Origin: Steroidobacteraceae bacterium
Lineage (GTDB): Bacteria > Pseudomonadota > Gammaproteobacteria > Steroidobacterales > Steroidobacteraceae
Length of the DNA: 64,000 nt
Assembly: GCA_025458865.1 (NCBI GenBank)
Contig: JALORP010000015.1
Location: 32,183-96,182, forward strand
Direction: 5' to 3'
Shown: positions 37,449-46,323 of the stretch, in pieces
Layout: the number at the start of each line of letters is the position of its first letter
How positions within the stretch are numbered: the stretch's first letter is position 1
Notes under the pieces: model-generated
Database searches by the model: none
The model's input: the letters and a program-made list of their open reading frames with translations, nothing else
Told to the model about the DNA's origin: nothing
Made by a program: the position numbers and the translations under genes

Positions 37449-39461
37449 ATGACCATGACCTTCGCGCTTCCTGCCGGGCTGCGCGCCTGGCGCCTCCCTT
37501 CCTGGCTCTTCCTGCTGTTCCTGGCCGCCGCGCTCGCGGGCCTTGCGGGCTGCGACAGCACCAGCGCGGGGGGACCCCGCATAGACCGCCAGCCGACGAG
37601 CCAGACCGTCTTCCAGACCCAGTCCGCGTCATTCTCCGTGGGGGTGGAGGGGGCATTCCCGCTCCGCTTCCAGTGGCGCAAGAACGGCGTGGACATCCCG
37701 CAGGCGACGGGCTTCACCTACGTCACGCCGGCGGTAACCCTCGACGACGACGGCGCCAAGTACTCGGTCGTCATCTCGAACGACAAGGGCACGGTCACGA
37801 GCGCCGAGGCGACGCTGTCCGTCAAGCCGGGCCCGACGATCACCACGCAGCCTGTCGGGCAGACGGTGAACGCCGGTGCAACGGCCACCTTCAGCGTGCA
37901 GGCCAGCGGCGATTCGCTCGTCTACCAGTGGCGCCGCAACGGCCTGGACGTCACCGGCGCCACCGCCGCGACCTACACGACACCCGCCACCACGGTTGCC
38001 GACGATGGCGCCGTGTACACCGCGGTCGTGCTCAATCCAGGCGGTTTCGTGATCAGCGACCCGGCCACCCTCGTGGTCTCCGGGCAGCCGGCCTTCTCGC
38101 TTTCCCCGGTCAGCCAGGTCATTGCGGCAGGGCGCCCGGCGATCTTCAGCAGCCGCGCCGGCGGCGGCAACCTCGCGTACCAGTGGCAGCGCGGCTCGCA
38201 GCCCGTTGCTGGCGCGAACACGCCGATCTACGTCCTCCAGGGCAGCGAACTCGCCGACGACGGCGCGCAATTCTCGGTCACGGCCTCCAACTCGACCGGC
38301 AGCGCGACGAGCGCCGTGGCGACCCTGACGGTGCTCGACCGGCCATCGAACCCGCCGCCCGCGCTCATCGCCGAGGTGGCCGCCAATCGCGGCGATACCG
38401 CCACCGAGAGCTTCACCGTTGTTCGCAAGAGCGATGGTTCCGTATGGCAGTGGGGCTACAACGGCGAGGGCCAGCGCGGCGACGGCACATCGCAGAACGT
38501 GAACGAGACGCCCGCGCGGACCACGCTGCCGGCCGGTGCGAGCGCGGTCCGCATCGCGGTCGGCGCGCGGCACGTGCTCGCGCTGCTCGCGGACGGCTCG
38601 GTCTATGGCTGGGGACTCAACAACATCGGCCAGCTGGGCCAGGGAGACTCCCTGCCCAGGTTGACGCCAGCGCGCGTCGCGCTCCCGGGGCCGGCGGTCG
38701 CCATTGCCGCCGGCCGCGGCCACTCGCTCGCCGTCCTCGGGGACGGCCGCGTGTTCGCCTGGGGCGATAACGGCTCCGGCCAGCTCGGCGACGGGAGTCT
38801 CGTGTTCTTCGTGAATACCCCTCAGGCCGTGCCCGGCATCACCGAAGCGGTGGATGTCGCCGCGGGGACGGGTCACAGCCTCGCGATGCTGGCCGACGGG
38901 CGCGTGCTGGCCTGGGGCGGCAACGCCTCCGGCCAGCTCGGTGACGGCACGGTGCTTCGCAAGGGCACTCCGGTGGACACCGGAGCCCGTGCAGTATCTC
39001 GCATCCGCGCCGGCGGCAACATATCGCTTGCGATCACCGAGGAGCGGATCCTGCTCGCGTGGGGCGAGAACTCCGCCGGACAGCTGGGCCTCGGTCCCAG
39101 CGTCACCACCGACATCCCCACGCCCACTGGCGTCGCGGCGGATGTCGTCGACGCCGCCGCAGCCGACACGTTCCTGCTGGTCGCGACCACCGATGGCCGG
39201 GTCCTGGCCTCGGGCGAGAATGCGGCGGGGCAGCTCGGCAACGGTACCACCACCGCGAGGAATGTGCTGACCCAGGCCACCGCGGTGTCGGATGCGCTCA
39301 CGGTGTCGGCGGGCGGCCGATACTTCGGCCTCGCGATCGTCGCCGACGGAGGCGTGTTCGCGTGGGGTGACAACACCGCGGAACAGCTCGGCAACAGCAG
39401 CCTGCCGGTCAGCGGCACGTCCACGCCGACGGCGGTGCCCGGGTTCGACGCCGTTCCCTGA
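37449..39461 (+). CDS. Lipoprotein with three Ig-like domains and about seven RCC1 repeats
   Basis: Lipobox LAGLAGC; three FQWRKNG/YQWRRNG/YQWQRGS Ig-type repeats; repeated GHSLAVLGDGRVFAWGDNGSGQLGDGS units. Confidence 0.9.
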   Translation: MTMTFALPAGLRAWRLPSWLFLLFLAAALAGLAGCDSTSAGGPRIDRQPTSQTVFQTQSASFSVGVEGAFPLRFQWRKNGVDIPQATGFTYVTPAVTLDDDGAKYSVVISNDKGTVTSAEATLSVKPGPTITTQPVGQTVNAGATATFSVQASGDSLVYQWRRNGLDVTGATAATYTTPATTVADDGAVYTAVVLNPGGFVISDPATLVVSGQPAFSLSPVSQVIAAGRPAIFSSRAGGGNLAYQWQRGSQPVAGANTPIYVLQGSELADDGAQFSVTASNSTGSATSAVATLTVLDRPSNPPPALIAEVAANRGDTATESFTVVRKSDGSVWQWGYNGEGQRGDGTSQNVNETPARTTLPAGASAVRIAVGARHVLALLADGSVYGWGLNNIGQLGQGDSLPRLTPARVALPGPAVAIAAGRGHSLAVLGDGRVFAWGDNGSGQLGDGSLVFFVNTPQAVPGITEAVDVAAGTGHSLAMLADGRVLAWGGNASGQLGDGTVLRKGTPVDTGARAVSRIRAGGNISLAITEERILLAWGENSAGQLGLGPSVTTDIPTPTGVAADVVDAAAADTFLLVATTDGRVLASGENAAGQLGNGTTTARNVLTQATAVSDALTVSAGGRYFGLAIVADGGVFAWGDNTAEQLGNSSLPVSGTSTPTAVPGFDAVP

Positions 39462-39496
39462 AGCCCCTCGGGCGGCGCCCGCGTCCTTCGGGCGCG

Positions 39497-39931
39497 TCAG
39501 TCCTTGCGGAACAGCTCCGAGTCGATGTCCCGGAACGCCTTGAATTCGAGCGCGTTGCCGGACGGATCGAGGAAGAACATCGTGGCCTGCTCGCCCGGCA
39601 GGCCCTTGAAGCGTACGTAGGGCTCGATCACGAACTGGGCGATCACCCCGCGAAGCCGCGCGGCGAACGCCTCCCACTGTGGCATCGTCAGGACCACGCC
39701 GCAGTGCGGCACCGGCACGCCGTGGCCATCTACCGCATTGCTGATCTGGGGCACCTGGCCGCCAGGCCCGAGCGCCGGGTTCAGGTGCACCACGAACTGG
39801 TGCCCGAACATGTCGAAGTCCACCCATTGCGGGTCGCTGCGGCCCTCGCGGAAACCGAGCCTGGCCCCGTAGAAATCACGGGCCTCCGCGATGTCGCGCA
39901 CCTGTACCGCTACGTGGAAAGGAGTGAGCAT
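39497..39931 (-). CDS. VOC (glyoxalase/bleomycin resistance) family protein
   Basis: TPFHVAVQVRDIAEARDFYGARLGF, FFLDPSGNALEFKAF. ATG at 39931. Confidence 0.9.
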   Translation of the reverse strand: MLTPFHVAVQVRDIAEARDFYGARLGFREGRSDPQWVDFDMFGHQFVVHLNPALGPGGQVPQISNAVDGHGVPVPHCGVVLTMPQWEAFAARLRGVIAQFVIEPYVRFKGLPGEQATMFFLDPSGNALEFKAFRDIDSELFRKD

Positions 39932-39939
39932 GGGATACC

Positions 39940-41643
39940 TCAGTAGACAAGCCTGACCTCGCCGCGCCCGCGGGGATCCGACGCCCCGGCCCAGCCGGCG
40001 GGGTTCCGGACCAGCAGTTGCACGTCGCCGAACTCCCAACCGTGCGGCTCGACCCGGTAGCCGCGCGCCTCGAGCGATCCGACGGTGGTCTCCGGCAGCG
40101 GCCGCGAAGGACTGTATGTGATGAGTTCGGGCGGCAGCAGCTGGTGGTGCACGCGCGTCGCGCCGACCGCCTGCTCCGGCGACATGCCGAAGTCGAGGAC
40201 GTTGACGATGACCTGGTAGACGGAGGTGATGATGGTCGAGCCGCCCTCGGTGCCGAGAACCATCCGCGGCACGCCGTCCTCGAGCAGGATCGTGGGCGAC
40301 ATGGAGGAGAGCATGCGCTTGCCGGGCTCGATCGCGTTCACCTCGGAGCCGACGACGCCGTAGAAGTTCGGCACACCTGGCTTGACGCTGAAGTCGTCCA
40401 TCTCGTTGTTCAGCAGGAAACCGCCTCCCTCGACGACAACGCCGCTGCCGAAGTTCGTGTTCAGCGTGTAGGTGTTGGAGACGGCGTTGCCCTGGCGGTC
40501 CACGATCGAGAAATGGGTCGTGTGGCGGGGCTCGAGTCCAGGCTTCACGGCCGCGACCGGCGATATCGCCTTCGGATTGACCTCGGCGGCGCGCTGCGCC
40601 ACGTAGGCAGGGTCGATGAGGTCCAGCACGGGGACCCGGGCAAAGTCGGGGTCACCGAGGTACTCGGCCCGGTCGGCGAACACGCGCTTCAGCATCTCGG
40701 CGTAGAGATGCAGGTACTGCGGCGAATTGTGCGCCTGGCCTGCGTGCTCGCGCGCGAGCAGGTCCTTCATGGCGAGCAGCTGCAGGATGGCAAAGCCGCC
40801 CGAGCTCGGCGGCGGCGCCGCCAGCACCCTGAAGTTGCGCCAGGCGGCATCGAGGGGCTGTCGCCAGACCGGTGCGTAGCCCGCGAGATCCTCCGCGGTG
40901 ATGAGTCCTCCACCGCGGCGCATTTCGTCGACGATCAGCAGCGCCGTCTCTCCCTCGTAGAAACCTCGTGCGCCGGCCGACTGGATGCGCCGCAGCGTCG
41001 CGGCGAGCTCCGGCTGCCTGAAGACGTCCCCGCCCTTCAGCGCGCCGAAGTATCGCGCGAAGTTGGTCGTTCCCTCGAAGCGCGGGATCTCCGCGCGCAC
41101 CAGCCGCTCGAGGACAGGCGGAGCCTCGAATCCCCCTTCGGCGAGCTGGATCGCCGGCGCGACCAGCTCGCGCCACGGCACGCTGCCGTGGCGGCGGTGG
41201 GCCTCGAAGAGACCCGCGACCGTGCCCGGCACGCCCGCCGCGAGATGACCGGTCAGGCTCGCGCCCTCCAGCACCTCGCCGTCCTCGCGCAGGTACATGT
41301 CCCGGGACGCTGCTTCCGGCGCGACCTCGCGGTAGTCCAGGAATTCCGCCTCGCCGTTCATCCAGGTGAGCATGAAGCCGCCGCCGCCCAGGTTGCCGGC
41401 CTCCGGAAAGGTGACCGCCAGCACGAAGGCCGCCGCGACCGCGGCGTCCACCGCGTTGCCCCCGCGTTCGAGCACGTCGGCGGCCACGTCGGCGCTGAAC
41501 GCGTCGGGCATGGCGACCGCGCCCGGCGCCGGCGGAAGAGGCAGGGGAGGAGGGGGCTTGGCCGCGCAGCCAGCGGCCAGCGAAGTCGCGAGCAGCAGCC
41601 CGAGGAAGCTGCGCCGGGAGATGGGATGCGTCATGCTCGGCAT
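39940..41643 (-). CDS. ggt: Gamma-glutamyltransferase
   Basis: DAVAAAFVLAVTFPEAGNLGGGGFML, RHTTHFSIVDRQGNAVSNTYTLN (catalytic Thr), RRSFLG with lipobox at N-terminus. Start may be 41634. Confidence 0.94.
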   Translation of the reverse strand: MPSMTHPISRRSFLGLLLATSLAAGCAAKPPPPLPLPPAPGAVAMPDAFSADVAADVLERGGNAVDAAVAAAFVLAVTFPEAGNLGGGGFMLTWMNGEAEFLDYREVAPEAASRDMYLREDGEVLEGASLTGHLAAGVPGTVAGLFEAHRRHGSVPWRELVAPAIQLAEGGFEAPPVLERLVRAEIPRFEGTTNFARYFGALKGGDVFRQPELAATLRRIQSAGARGFYEGETALLIVDEMRRGGGLITAEDLAGYAPVWRQPLDAAWRNFRVLAAPPPSSGGFAILQLLAMKDLLAREHAGQAHNSPQYLHLYAEMLKRVFADRAEYLGDPDFARVPVLDLIDPAYVAQRAAEVNPKAISPVAAVKPGLEPRHTTHFSIVDRQGNAVSNTYTLNTNFGSGVVVEGGGFLLNNEMDDFSVKPGVPNFYGVVGSEVNAIEPGKRMLSSMSPTILLEDGVPRMVLGTEGGSTIITSVYQVIVNVLDFGMSPEQAVGATRVHHQLLPPELITYSPSRPLPETTVGSLEARGYRVEPHGWEFGDVQLLVRNPAGWAGASDPRGRGEVRLVY

Positions 41644-41679
41644 TGAATCGAACCCACGCCCGAGAGGCAAGGTGCAGGC

Positions 41680-42069
41680 ATGACGCGACGACTCATCAGT
41701 TCAGGCTCTCCGTTCGAGCGCGACATCGGCTACTCCCGTGCCGTGGTGGACGGCGACTGGGTATTCGTGTCCGGCACCACCGGCTTCGACTACGCGACGA
41801 TGACGATCTCATCGGACGTCGCGGTCCAGGCCGAGCAGTGCTTTCGCAACATCGAGCAGGCGCTTTCACAGGCCGGCGCGACGCTGGCCGACGTGGTGCG
41901 CGTGACCTATATCCTGCCGCAGGCCGCCGACTTCCCTGCCTGCTGGCCGGTGCTCAAGCGTTTCCTGGGCGAGGTGCGCCCGGCTGCGACTATGATTTCG
42001 GCCGGGCTTGCGGATCCGCGGATGAAGATCGAGGTAGAGGTCACCGCGAGGATCCGTCCCGCTGCCTGA
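41680..42069 (+). CDS. RidA family protein
   Basis: GYSRAVVDGDWVFVSGTTGFD, QAEQCFRNIEQALSQAGATLADVVRVTYIL. Confidence 0.93.
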   Translation: MTRRLISSGSPFERDIGYSRAVVDGDWVFVSGTTGFDYATMTISSDVAVQAEQCFRNIEQALSQAGATLADVVRVTYILPQAADFPACWPVLKRFLGEVRPAATMISAGLADPRMKIEVEVTARIRPAA

Positions 42070-42095
42070 GGGGGCGCGAACCGCTGTCCTGGCGC

Positions 42096-42132
42096 AAAAG
42101 AAAACCCCGGGGCCTCAGACGAGGCCCCGGGG
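42096..42132 (-). terminator. Rho-independent terminator
   Basis: Perfect 12-bp stem CCCCGGGGCCTC/GAGGCCCCGGGG (42105-42116 with 42121-42132), 4-nt loop, followed on the minus strand by TTTTCTTTT; lies just past the 42160 stop. Confidence 0.92.
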
Positions 42133-42159
42133 CAGATGGTCAACGGAACCGGACGGTGA

Positions 42160-43755
42160 TCAGGGTGCCGGGTTCGGGCACTCCGTCAGCGCCGCGTAGT
42201 CGATCACGATCAGCTGGGGCAGCGAACCCTCGCTGCCGCTGATCGCGGGATCACGCGCGACGACGTCGAGCACTTCACCGCCGCTCAGCGCGAGGTTCTG
42301 CACCTCGATCGCCACGACGCCCTTGTTGCCCGCCGGCGTGACGTAGACGTCGTAGGTTCCCGGCGCGATGGACAGGATGCCCGTGTCGGCCCCGAACGGA
42401 ACCCCGGCGAAGGCGGGCGTGGTCGTGGCCGCGTTGAGGTCCGTGCCGTTGGGCACGAGGTACAGGTCCACCGCGCCCGTGGCCGGCGAGCCGTGCGTGA
42501 TCCGAAGCTTCGCCTCGGTGACGACGCTGCGGCGATCGTTCAGCAGGGCCAGCGGCTGGATCGCCGGGGTGCCGGACGACAGGTAGCCCGTCACGATCGC
42601 GGTCAGCTCGTTGCCCTGCTCGACGTCGAGCGGGAACTGGAGGGCCACCACGTTCGGGTTGCCCGCCGCGGTGATGCTGATCGTGAACTCGTCGGGAGCC
42701 GGCACGCTGGGGATCTCGCAGAACTGCGGGAACGCAAGGCCCTGCGCCAGCGGGAAGGCTTCCACCGTCGTCGTCGCGCGAAGGTCCGCAAGAACGTCCA
42801 CCGCCGGCGCGTCGGGCGAGGCGTGCACCGCGACCACCGACGCCGGCGTGTTGACGTCGAGCAGGTCCGCGGCCGCCGTGCCGTCGAGCAGGACCACCTG
42901 GATCGGCGTCGAGCCCGGGCCCGTGTTCTCGACCGCGACCGCCAGCAGGTCGGCGCCTGCGGGCAGCGCGACCGTGCCGGAGTCGAACACGACTGCGGCC
43001 GGGTTTCCCGCCGCCGTCACGCGGATCTGGTAGTTGCCCGCCGGCGCCTCGACACGACGGGTCGCATTGCGGTAGGCGAGGCCCGAACTGTTGATCGGCG
43101 TCGCGTCGTCGAGATCTGCGCCCGGCGCCGTGACGTAGACATCCACGGCGGGAGCGTTCGGCGCCGCGTGCGCGACCTGCGCCCGGAAGTTGCCCGGCGC
43201 AATCGGCGCGTCGGTCGGGTTGGAGATCACGAAGGCACCGATCGGCGCTGCCACGCGGCCCGCGGCGATGACGGTGTAGTCGCGGCTGAACTCGAGGTCG
43301 AGGGTCTGATCGATCACGATCGCGTCGTCGCCGGGCAGGATGGCCTGGACCTGGACACGCGTGATCTCGTTGACCGGAACGAACCCGGAGCCGTCCGTGT
43401 AATCCACGCCGGTCAGCGCGACCGCGCCGTTGACGAGGACGTTGACGGCAGGCGCGTCCGGAGAGGCGTGCAGCGCGCGCAGGCGCGGCGCCGTGGCGCA
43501 CTCGAGGAACTCGGTGCCCGTGACCTCCGACGGATCGAGGACCCCGTTGCGGTTGGTGTCGAGGCCGCTCTGGATCACCTTGCCGCCGCCCGGGCAATCC
43601 GCGTTGCCCTTGGGCAGGGTCACCGTGGAAACCAGGGAATTGAGGCCATTGGTGCCGTTGGTGCCGTTGGCGCCATCGGCACCGTCGTCACCGTCGCATC
43701 CAGCCATCACGAAAGCCGCTGCAACCAGCGGCGCAGTCCATACAGCGCGTGTCAT
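42160..43755 (-). CDS. DUF4397 repeat lipoprotein with short collagen-like linker
   Basis: Lipobox FVMAGC, GDDGADGANGTNGTNG linker, repeated HASPDAPAV units. ATG at 43755. Confidence 0.85.
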   Translation of the reverse strand: MTRAVWTAPLVAAAFVMAGCDGDDGADGANGTNGTNGLNSLVSTVTLPKGNADCPGGGKVIQSGLDTNRNGVLDPSEVTGTEFLECATAPRLRALHASPDAPAVNVLVNGAVALTGVDYTDGSGFVPVNEITRVQVQAILPGDDAIVIDQTLDLEFSRDYTVIAAGRVAAPIGAFVISNPTDAPIAPGNFRAQVAHAAPNAPAVDVYVTAPGADLDDATPINSSGLAYRNATRRVEAPAGNYQIRVTAAGNPAAVVFDSGTVALPAGADLLAVAVENTGPGSTPIQVVLLDGTAAADLLDVNTPASVVAVHASPDAPAVDVLADLRATTTVEAFPLAQGLAFPQFCEIPSVPAPDEFTISITAAGNPNVVALQFPLDVEQGNELTAIVTGYLSSGTPAIQPLALLNDRRSVVTEAKLRITHGSPATGAVDLYLVPNGTDLNAATTTPAFAGVPFGADTGILSIAPGTYDVYVTPAGNKGVVAIEVQNLALSGGEVLDVVARDPAISGSEGSLPQLIVIDYAALTECPNPAP

Positions 43756-44027
43756 CAGTCCTCCTTGGTGTATTGACGTCCGGAGGACCCCCATAAACCG
43801 TTCTGTTTTCGTTGCCGTGCCATTCGCAAAGGCACCGCAGATGGATTCACGAGCTGCCCGAAGGTTCCCTGGGCGAGGTGAGAGAGTGATGTCCAACGGA
43901 CCGAATGGCCTGTGACACCATACGTCATATATTGTTCCAGGCCGAGCAGGCGGACTCCGGTCGGCTGCCCGATGTGCGTTTCGAGGATGGGTCGCGCGAC
44001 CGAGCGTCGCCACCGGGAGGAGGACTC

Positions 44028-45293
44028 ATGGCTGCGCTGTTCGTCGGCTTGCTGATCTACCTCGTGTCGAGTCCAGCGCATGCGCAGGACTTCCGGCAAG
44101 TCTTCACGTCCGTCACGCCGGCCAACTTCGACAGCGGCGGCGCGGTAAGCCGGCAGTTCCACCTCAATGCCGAGTCGTACCTCACGATGTCGACCGTGGC
44201 CCGCCGCACCGAAGCCCGCAAGCTGGTGTTCTCGCCACGTCCCGAGCTTGCTCGGCAGTTCGTGTCGCGCGAGGGTGGCGACTCAAGCCTCGCCGACTAT
44301 GCCGCGCAGGATCCTTTGCTCGACGGCGTCATCGTCCTGCACGACGGGGTGGTCGTGTTCGAGGCCTACCCGAACATGCACCCGTGGCAGCGACACTTCG
44401 CCTGGTCGGTAACGAAAGTCGTGACATCCACGGCACTGGCCGCGCTGGTCGAGGACGGCCTCGTCGACATGGATGCGCCGATTGAGCGCTACCTTCCTGT
44501 CCTGGCGAACAGCGATTGGGCCGGAATCCCCGTAAGGGATGTTGCCAACATGGCCTCCGGCATCGACTGCCTCGACAGCGACGGATACCAGGATCCGGCC
44601 ACCTGCATCTATACGATGGAGGAGTCGTTGGGAATCACGGCAACCACCGGGCGGGAACTGGACTTCGTCGAGCACTTGCGCAAGATGCGGCGGCACAGGC
44701 CGCCGGGCACGAGACACGAGTATGTGTCCGCGAACACCAACGTGCTCGGGCTGGTCATCGAGGCTGTCTCCGGTAAGCCCTACGCCACGGCCCTGCAGGA
44801 ACTGATCTGGAACTCGATCGGCGCCGAGTCCGACGCGCTGGTTGCCATCAGCGGCGCCGGATACGCCTACGCGTCCGGCGGGTTGCACGCGCGGCTCCGC
44901 GACGTTGCGCGCTTTGGGCAGATCTACGTCCAGCCGGAGGTCAGCAGCGTGCTTTCCGGGCCCATGATCCGCCAGATACAGGACGGCGGGATCGCGCTTG
45001 CCCCTGAGGAACTCGAAGGCCTGAAGGAAGGCCTTGGTGACGACCTTCCAGTGCGCGGGAGCTGGCAGTGGGACTTGGTCTGGTCCGACGGCGCCCTGTT
45101 CAAGAGCGGGTACTCGGGGCAGGGGCTGTACGTGGATCCTGCCCGGAAACTGGTCATCGCCTGGTTCGGCACGGGACTCGATTTCAGCGCGCAAACGAAC
45201 CAGATGCTTCCGGTGGCCCGGCAACTTGCACGATCCGGTCTGTTTGGCTCCCCGGGTGTCCTGCTACCCGGGACCTCCACGGAGAAGCACTAA
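44028..45293 (+). CDS. Serine hydrolase, class C beta-lactamase/6-aminohexanoate-dimer hydrolase-like
   Basis: FAWSVTKVVTSTALAALVEDGLVD (SxxK), YVSANTNVLGLVIEAV (YxN-type); signal peptide from ATG 44028. Confidence 0.87.
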   Translation: MAALFVGLLIYLVSSPAHAQDFRQVFTSVTPANFDSGGAVSRQFHLNAESYLTMSTVARRTEARKLVFSPRPELARQFVSREGGDSSLADYAAQDPLLDGVIVLHDGVVVFEAYPNMHPWQRHFAWSVTKVVTSTALAALVEDGLVDMDAPIERYLPVLANSDWAGIPVRDVANMASGIDCLDSDGYQDPATCIYTMEESLGITATTGRELDFVEHLRKMRRHRPPGTRHEYVSANTNVLGLVIEAVSGKPYATALQELIWNSIGAESDALVAISGAGYAYASGGLHARLRDVARFGQIYVQPEVSSVLSGPMIRQIQDGGIALAPEELEGLKEGLGDDLPVRGSWQWDLVWSDGALFKSGYSGQGLYVDPARKLVIAWFGTGLDFSAQTNQMLPVARQLARSGLFGSPGVLLPGTSTEKH

Positions 45294-45537
45294 GCGCCCT
45301 GCGGATTAAACTCCGAGCGTGGCGACCCTCGGCCCACCGGCGGCCACCGCCCTGGATCCCGCGGCCGTTCGCTTCCGTATGGTCGATATAGACCCGAAAA
45401 CGCTCGAAGTAGGCTTCATAAAACTCTGAATAACAAACCGTTGTACGGTCAGAATCCGCACTGACGCTGCACGGCAAATCCAGCTGCAGCGCCGAAACCG
45501 GGGAAGTCCCAGACTTGGCCGTCGAGTCTCAATAGTA

Positions 45538-45565
45538 ACTTCGCATAATGTATATTATGACAAAT
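45538..45565 (+). other. dif: XerCD dif site (chromosome dimer resolution)
   Basis: ACTTCGCATAA-TGTATA-TTATGACAAAT; compared with E. coli dif GGTGCGCATAA-TGTATA-TTATGTTAAAT: 23/28 identical, centre identical. Intergenic, low-GC context. Confidence 0.85.
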
Positions 45566-45719
45566 GTAGATATGGGCCGATGTCCGCATGGCCCTGTCAG
45601 TATCGATTCATCCCTGCCACCGCCACCGCCCCAGGTCTCCTGACTGACTGGGTATCGCCCCGGTGCGGTATAACGATTGCGCTATCCTCGGCCACAGTTT
45701 TTGACCTGAGGGGTTCGCC

Positions 45720-46307
45720 ATGGGCTGGATTCTGCTCGCGCTGATCGTCGTGCTCGCCGTGTTCGCGATCGGCATCTACAACCGGCTGGTGACGGCGCGC
45801 AACGCCTACAAGAACGCCTTCGCCCAGATCGACGTCCAGCTCACGCGGCGTCACGACCTGATCCCGAACCTGGTCGAGGTGGCCAAGGGCTACCTGCAGC
45901 ATGAGCGCGGCACCCTCGAGGCCGTCATCAGCGCCCGCTATGCCGCCGTCACCGGGCTCAAGGCCGCGGCCTCCAACCCGGGTGACCCGGCGGCCGTCCA
46001 GCAGCTGGCGGGGGCCGAGAATCAGCTGACGGGTGCACTGGGCCGCCTGTTCGCGCTCGCCGAGGCGTACCCGGACCTGAAGGCCAACACGACCATGATG
46101 CAGCTTTCCGAGGAGCTGACCTCCACCGAGAACAAGGTGGCCTTCGCCCGGCAGGCCTACAACGACTCGGTCATGAGCTACAACAACACCCGCGAGGTGT
46201 TCCCGAACAACGTCTTCGCGGGCATGTTCAGTTTCCAGCCGGCGCAGCTGCTCGAGATCGAGTCGGTCGAGAAGCGCGCCGTGCCGAAGGTCAGCTTCGG
46301 CGCCTGA
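45720..46307 (+). CDS. LemA family protein
   Basis: IYNRLVTARNAYKNAFAQIDVQLTRRHDLIPNLVEVAKGY, ENKVAFARQAYNDSVMSYNNTREVFPNNVFA. Confidence 0.96.
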   Translation: MGWILLALIVVLAVFAIGIYNRLVTARNAYKNAFAQIDVQLTRRHDLIPNLVEVAKGYLQHERGTLEAVISARYAAVTGLKAAASNPGDPAAVQQLAGAENQLTGALGRLFALAEAYPDLKANTTMMQLSEELTSTENKVAFARQAYNDSVMSYNNTREVFPNNVFAGMFSFQPAQLLEIESVEKRAVPKVSFGA

Positions 46308-46323
46308 CCGGCCCTCCGGCTGG

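Noticed and set aside
39475-39495. Hairpin GCGCCCG-N7-CGGGCGC between convergent genes
   Set aside because: 7-bp stem without a U-tract on either strand; not strong enough to list as a terminator.
45535-45565. Resemblance to loxP (AACTTCGCATAATGTAT...)
   Set aside because: The right half does not complete the loxP 13-bp inverted repeat, while the whole 28-mer fits the XerCD dif consensus in both arms and the centre.
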